DNA from: Streptomyces sp. NRRL F-5122
Lineage (GTDB): Bacteria > Actinomycetota > Actinomycetes > Streptomycetales > Streptomycetaceae
Assembly: GCF_001507435.1 (NCBI RefSeq)
Contig: NZ_LMWH01000302.1
Span: forward strand, 62,001 to 126,000
Length of the DNA stretch: 64,000 nucleotides
Direction: 5' to 3'
The notes beneath the pieces are model-generated. The model searched no databases. It saw nothing but the letters and a program-made list of their open reading frames with translations, and was not told the DNA's origin. How positions within the stretch are numbered: the first letter of the stretch is position 1; each line of letters starts with the position of its first letter. This document shows positions 60,704-64,000 of this stretch, one piece after another. The position numbers and the translations under genes are program-made.

Positions 60704-61903
60704 TTGAACGTGCTGGACGTCCTGTTGCTGGTCGCCGCCGTGTGGTTCGCGATCGTCGGCTATCGCCAGGGTTTTGTCGTCGGCATCCTGTCGGTGATCG
60801 GCTTCCTCGGCGGCGGTCTCGTCGCCGTTTATCTGCTTCCCTTCCTGTGGGACAGGGCGACCGGCGACCACAAGGTGAGCACGACGGTCGCCGTCGTCGC
60901 CGTCGTCGTGGTCATCGTCTGCGCCTCCATCGGCCAGGCCCTGACCACCCACCTCGGCAACAAACTGCGCCGGTACATCACCTGGTCCCCGGCCCGTGCC
61001 CTGGACGCGACCGGAGGCGCCCTCGTCAACGTGGTGGCGATGCTCCTGGTCGCCTGGCTGATCGGTTCGGCCCTCGCCGGCACGACGCTGCCGACGCTCG
61101 GCAAGGAGGTCCGCGGCTCCAAGGTGCTCCTCGGCGTCTCCCGGGCCCTGCCCACGCAGGCGGACACCTGGTTCGCCGACTTCTCCACGGTCCTCGCGCA
61201 GAACGGCTTCCCGCAGGTCTTCAGCCCCTTCGCGAACGAACCCATCACCGAGGTCCAGCCCCCCGATCAGGCCCTGGCGTCGAGCGCGGTCGCCACGCGC
61301 GCCCAGCGGTCCATCGTCAAGGTCATGGGCACCGCGCAGAGTTGCGGCAAGGTGCTCGAGGGCACCGGGTTCGTCTTCGGCGAGCGCCGTGTGATGACCA
61401 ACGCGCACGTGGTCGGCGGGGTCGACGAACCCACCGTCCAGATAGGCGGCGAGGGCCGGCGGTACGACGCGAAGGTCGTCCTCTACGACTGGCGGCGCGA
61501 CATCGCCGTACTCGACGTGCCCGATCTGAACGCGCCCGCGCTGAAGTTCACGTCCTCGGACGCGTCAGGCGGCAACAACGCCATCGTCGCGGGCTTCCCG
61601 GAGAACGGCTCGTACAACGTCCAGCCCGCCCGCGTCCGCGGTCGCATCACGGCCAACGGCCCCGACATCTACCACCGTGGCACGGTTCGCCGTGATGTGT
61701 ACTCGCTGTACGCCACCGTGCGGCAGGGCAACTCCGGCGGCCCGCTGCTCACACCCGAAGGCAGGGTCTACGGGGTGGTCTTCGCCAAGTCCCTCGACGA
61801 TGCCAACACGGGGTACGCGCTCACCGCGGACGAGGTCCAGGAGGACATCGCCAGAGGCCGCGCCGCGAACCAGCAGGTGGACAGCGACAGCTGTGCGCTC
61901 TGA
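60704..61903 (+). CDS. MarP-type periplasmic serine protease (CvpA + trypsin-like)
   Basis: A 399-residue protein, probable TTG start 60704 (LNVLDVLLLVAAVWFAIVGY). The N-terminal CvpA-like part has four helices. The protease domain carries His235 (TNAHVVGG), Asp266 (RRDIAVLDV) and Ser344 (GNSGGPLLTPEG), a chymotrypsin-type triad. SCGKVLEGTGFVFGE and the C-terminal DSCAL Cys may form a disulfide, as in mycobacterial MarP, which supports acid resistance by cleaving wall hydrolases. An upstream in-frame start would lack a membrane-compatible N-terminus. Confidence 0.88.
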   Translation: MNVLDVLLLVAAVWFAIVGYRQGFVVGILSVIGFLGGGLVAVYLLPFLWDRATGDHKVSTTVAVVAVVVVIVCASIGQALTTHLGNKLRRYITWSPARALDATGGALVNVVAMLLVAWLIGSALAGTTLPTLGKEVRGSKVLLGVSRALPTQADTWFADFSTVLAQNGFPQVFSPFANEPITEVQPPDQALASSAVATRAQRSIVKVMGTAQSCGKVLEGTGFVFGERRVMTNAHVVGGVDEPTVQIGGEGRRYDAKVVLYDWRRDIAVLDVPDLNAPALKFTSSDASGGNNAIVAGFPENGSYNVQPARVRGRITANGPDIYHRGTVRRDVYSLYATVRQGNSGGPLLTPEGRVYGVVFAKSLDDANTGYALTADEVQEDIARGRAANQQVDSDSCAL

Positions 61904-62321
61904 GGCGCAGTAGCTGGTGCGGATGTCGTCGGCCGGTTCGACGGGGGCGGGCTCAGCCGCGCGGGTGACGCAGACGTACCGAGACCCAGCGGGCCCGGCG
62001 GCGAAGAATGTGTGGGATGCCCACGCGTGGGTCGGTGCCCGCGAGTTGCGGGGCGCCCCCCTGGTGGGAGCTCGGCGCGGCGGCCGAGCGGCGAGTGCGT
62101 GCTACGTCACTGTAGTCGTGCGTCCAGCCCATACCCCGACGTCTGCCCCCGCCCCAAGGTCGATAACCGCCCTCATGCCGCCCAATTGGCCTATGCGGCA
62201 GGCATGTGGCTGTTCGAGGAACAGGCGTTCCTGCCCGGATACCGGGCGCGTCCGGGACATCACTGAACGGGGTCGGATTGCTCCGGACGGCCGTCCGGGT
62301 CGGTGGTGTACCGGGGCCGGA
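61904..62321. other. Intergenic stretch, no gene seen
   Basis: 418 bases between the convergent MarP-type and alpha/beta-hydrolase genes. No open frame is convincing and no strong hairpin was found. Confidence 0.4.
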
Positions 62322-63260
62322 TCAGCGGTCGGGTTCGGGGTCCTTGAGCCAGTTGATCAGCTCGGAGGAAAAGGCCACCGGGTCCTCCTCGTGCGGGAAG
62401 TGGCCGAGCCCGTCGAACAGCCGCCAGCGGTACGGCGCCTCGACGTACTCACCCGATCCGGCAGCGCTGCGCGTGCGCATCACGGGGTCCAGTGATCCGT
62501 GCAGATGCAGCGTGGGCACCCGCACGGGGCGCTTCATACGCCGGTTGAACTGGATGCCGTCGGGCCGGGCCAGGGAGCGCACCATCCAGCGGTACGGCTC
62601 GATCGAGCAATGCGCCGTCGAGGGGATGCTCATGGCGCGCCGGTAGGTGTCCACGGCCTCGTCGTCGGGCAGGTGCGGCCCCGACCAGTCCCGGATCAGC
62701 CGTCCGACCAGAGCGGCGTCGTCGGCGGTGAGCCGGCGCTCGGGGATCCAGGGCCGCTGGAAGCCCCAGATGTAGGACCCCGCGGTCGTCTGCTTGACGT
62801 CGCCGAGCATCGCCGAGCGCCAGCGCCTCGGGTGCGGCATCGACGAGACCACCAGCCGCCGTACGAGCTTGGGGCGCATGGCGGCCGCCGTCCAGGCGAG
62901 GTAACCGCCCAGGTCGTGGCCGACGAGCGCGGCGTCGGGCTCGCCCAGGGACCGTACGACGCCGGTGATGTCGAGCGCCAGGTTCGCGGGGTCGTAACCG
63001 CGCGGCGTGCGGTCGCTGCCTCCCACTCCGCGCAGATCCATCGCCACGGCCCTGAAGCCCGCGTCGGCGAGCGCCGTCAGCTGGTGCCGCCAGGTCCACC
63101 AGAACTGCGGGAAGCCGTGCAGCAGCAGTACCAGGGGCCCGTCGCCCAGCTCCGCGATGTGGAAACGCGCGCCGTTGGCGGCGACGTCCCGATGCGTCCA
63201 GGGCCCGTCGGGACGCACGACCGAGGTGGGTTGCGCCGAATGGGGGGCGGGGTCCGTCAT
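62322..63260 (-). CDS. Alpha/beta hydrolase, epoxide-hydrolase-like
   Basis: A 312-residue protein from ATG 63260, which overlaps the holin-like gene stop by four bases. Motifs: LLLHGFPQFWWTWRHQ (oxyanion HGFP), MDLRGVGGSDRT and ALVGHDLGGYLAW, where the nucleophile is Asp116 rather than Ser. The Asp nucleophile and WWTW segment are typical of epoxide hydrolases and haloalkane dehalogenases. The C-terminal His lies in FDGLGHFPHEED. A cap region with WGFQRPWIPERR follows the fold. The natural substrate is unknown. Confidence 0.88.
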   Translation of the reverse strand: MTDPAPHSAQPTSVVRPDGPWTHRDVAANGARFHIAELGDGPLVLLLHGFPQFWWTWRHQLTALADAGFRAVAMDLRGVGGSDRTPRGYDPANLALDITGVVRSLGEPDAALVGHDLGGYLAWTAAAMRPKLVRRLVVSSMPHPRRWRSAMLGDVKQTTAGSYIWGFQRPWIPERRLTADDAALVGRLIRDWSGPHLPDDEAVDTYRRAMSIPSTAHCSIEPYRWMVRSLARPDGIQFNRRMKRPVRVPTLHLHGSLDPVMRTRSAAGSGEYVEAPYRWRLFDGLGHFPHEEDPVAFSSELINWLKDPEPDR

Positions 63261-63736
63261 GAGGACGAGCGTGCCACAGCGTCGACGTCCTTGTCGGCCG
63301 GGCTCGGCTGACGGGGGTGCGGCTTGGCGTGCTGCAGCACCCCGGCGCTCTCCTTCATCGACGCGGCGACCTTCTGCGGACCCTTGCTCTTCTTGGCCTT
63401 CTTCGCGAAGAGCAGGCCGATGAGCGCGAGCAGTCCGGCGACCAGGACGTTGGCGGCGAAGGACAGCAGGAAGCAGACGGCCATGTTCCAGCCGCTCCAC
63501 GTCCGGATCCCGTACGCCAGCGCGAAGTTCAGCATGGGCAGGGAGAACAGCAATACGGCGCCCGCGGCGGAGAACGCGCCTCCGCTCGTCGCGCCACGCT
63601 TGACGTCCCGCTTGAGCTGGGCCTTCGCCAGGGCGATCTCGTCGTGCACCAGCGCGGACATTTCGGTCGTCGCCGAGGCGAACAGCTGGCCGATGCTGCG
63701 TTCGGCGCCGACCGGGCTGCCGTCGGGTGCGCTCAT
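63257..63736 (-). CDS. Phage-holin-family (DUF1469-type) membrane protein
   Basis: A 159-residue protein from ATG 63736: SIGQLFASATTEMSALVHDE, IALAKAQLKRDVKRGATSGG, then two helices (AAGAVLLFSLPMLNFALAYG; MAVCFLLSFAANVLVAGLLA) and a Lys-rich tail (LLFAKKAKKSKGPQ). This is the ordinary chromosomal 'actinobacterial holin-X' type protein, not a lysis gene. It is translationally coupled to the hydrolase. Confidence 0.88.
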   Translation of the reverse strand: MSAPDGSPVGAERSIGQLFASATTEMSALVHDEIALAKAQLKRDVKRGATSGGAFSAAGAVLLFSLPMLNFALAYGIRTWSGWNMAVCFLLSFAANVLVAGLLALIGLLFAKKAKKSKGPQKVAASMKESAGVLQHAKPHPRQPSPADKDVDAVARSSS

Positions 63737-63860
63737 CGCGGTCTCCCTGTTCTCTGCGTGTTTCCGCTTTGCCTAGGCTGCGGAATTCTGTGGATGTGTC
63801 AGATCATGCCGGACGGTGGTTCTCCGTGCCTGCCCCGCCCACCACTTCGGCACGCTTGCC

Positions 63861-64000
63861 CTACTTCCCCTCCGGCGACCGGTCTGTGCCGGCCTTCGGC
63901 AGCCGGTCTCCTTCGGCCTCCGCCCGACGTCCCGTTCCCGGTCCGGCCCGGTTCCCCCGCTCGGTGGTTTTCCATGCGGCGGACCCTGCGTGCTGCGCGC
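63861..64000 (-). CDS. Possible C-terminal tail of a gene continuing beyond the window
   Basis: On the reverse strand a frame entering from the right edge reads HGKPPSGGTGPGTGRRAEAE then GDRLPKAGTDRSPEGK and stops at 63861-63863. It has the hydrophilic, low-complexity look of a C-terminal tail of a membrane protein. Too short to identify; it may also be non-coding. Confidence 0.3.
   Translation of the reverse strand, partial: AQHAGSAAWKTTERGNRAGPGTGRRAEAEGDRLPKAGTDRSPEGK

Noticed and set aside
58574-61408. Minus-strand frame of 944 residues
   Set aside because: Antisense to endonuclease III, Nudix and protease genes; an artefact of high GC.
63257-63736. Prophage lysis module
   Set aside because: The holin-family protein has no endolysin, spanin or phage neighbour; it is the widespread actinobacterial housekeeping version, coupled to a hydrolase.

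Overview
The window is actinobacterial chromosome, almost certainly Streptomyces. Evidence is the very high GC, abundant GTG/TTG starts, and a conserved block (PBP1A, a WblA-type WhiB protein, paired ArsA-like ATPases, RidA, Nudix, MBL hydrolase, Crp, endonuclease III, MarP-type protease) that follows the S. coelicolor wblA-crp neighbourhood as I know it. No search was run, so family names rest on motifs, length and context.

Layout. (1) 1-16.2 kb is ordinary chromosome: a partial SURF1 gene, an S9 peptidase, a SnoaL-like protein, a two-RCK membrane protein, a Met-rich membrane protein beside an ECF sigma factor, an aquaglyceroporin, a Tat-exported flavin oxidoreductase, an AEC transporter, WrbA, a secreted FnIII protein and a DUF1003 protein. 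(2) 16.9-46.1 kb is a composite genomic island at a tRNA-Pro(CGG) gene (complement 46052-46125). Partial copies of the tRNA 3' half at 16898, 24631 and 42774, plus the intact gene, divide the island into three tandem modules. Each att copy is flanked at near-constant distance by arm-type repeats, and three are preceded by strong terminator hairpins. Module A (16.9-24.6 kb) is a decayed element: an integrase C-terminal stub, a truncated IS1380-type transposase, several frameshifted genes, and surviving ANTAR and SpoIIE-type phosphatase genes. Module B (24.6-42.8 kb) is a pSAM2-like actinomycete integrative and conjugative element (AICE) with a GntR regulator, DUF2637 protein, GGDEF protein, RRQRL zinc protein, FtsK/TraSA translocase, a 5'-truncated DUF3631 replication gene, an iteron-like array, an excisionase and a tyrosine integrase. 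It carries two cargo blocks. Module C (42.8-46.05 kb) is a small unit bounded by att sites, with a modification-dependent (AspBHI-type) restriction enzyme and a second nuclease-like protein. (3) 46.1-64 kb is ordinary chromosome, the wblA-crp block and its flanks.

Most interesting: in module B a leftward, closely packed, lower-GC operon (27383-30527) encodes a DUF262 protein, a RelA/SpoT-type nucleotidyltransferase and a PUA/EVE-like + DUF3883 nuclease. I propose it as a candidate three-gene anti-phage defence system. A second cargo block (30894-33986) links an HTH-P-loop kinase, a guanylate-kinase-like protein and a DUF1932-type dehydrogenase in one overlapping operon, facing a HAD phosphatase. 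The integrase has a LacI-type helix-turn-helix inserted in its catalytic domain, and the replication gene of module B seems to have been removed by a deletion that fused its 3' part to a small membrane-protein gene.
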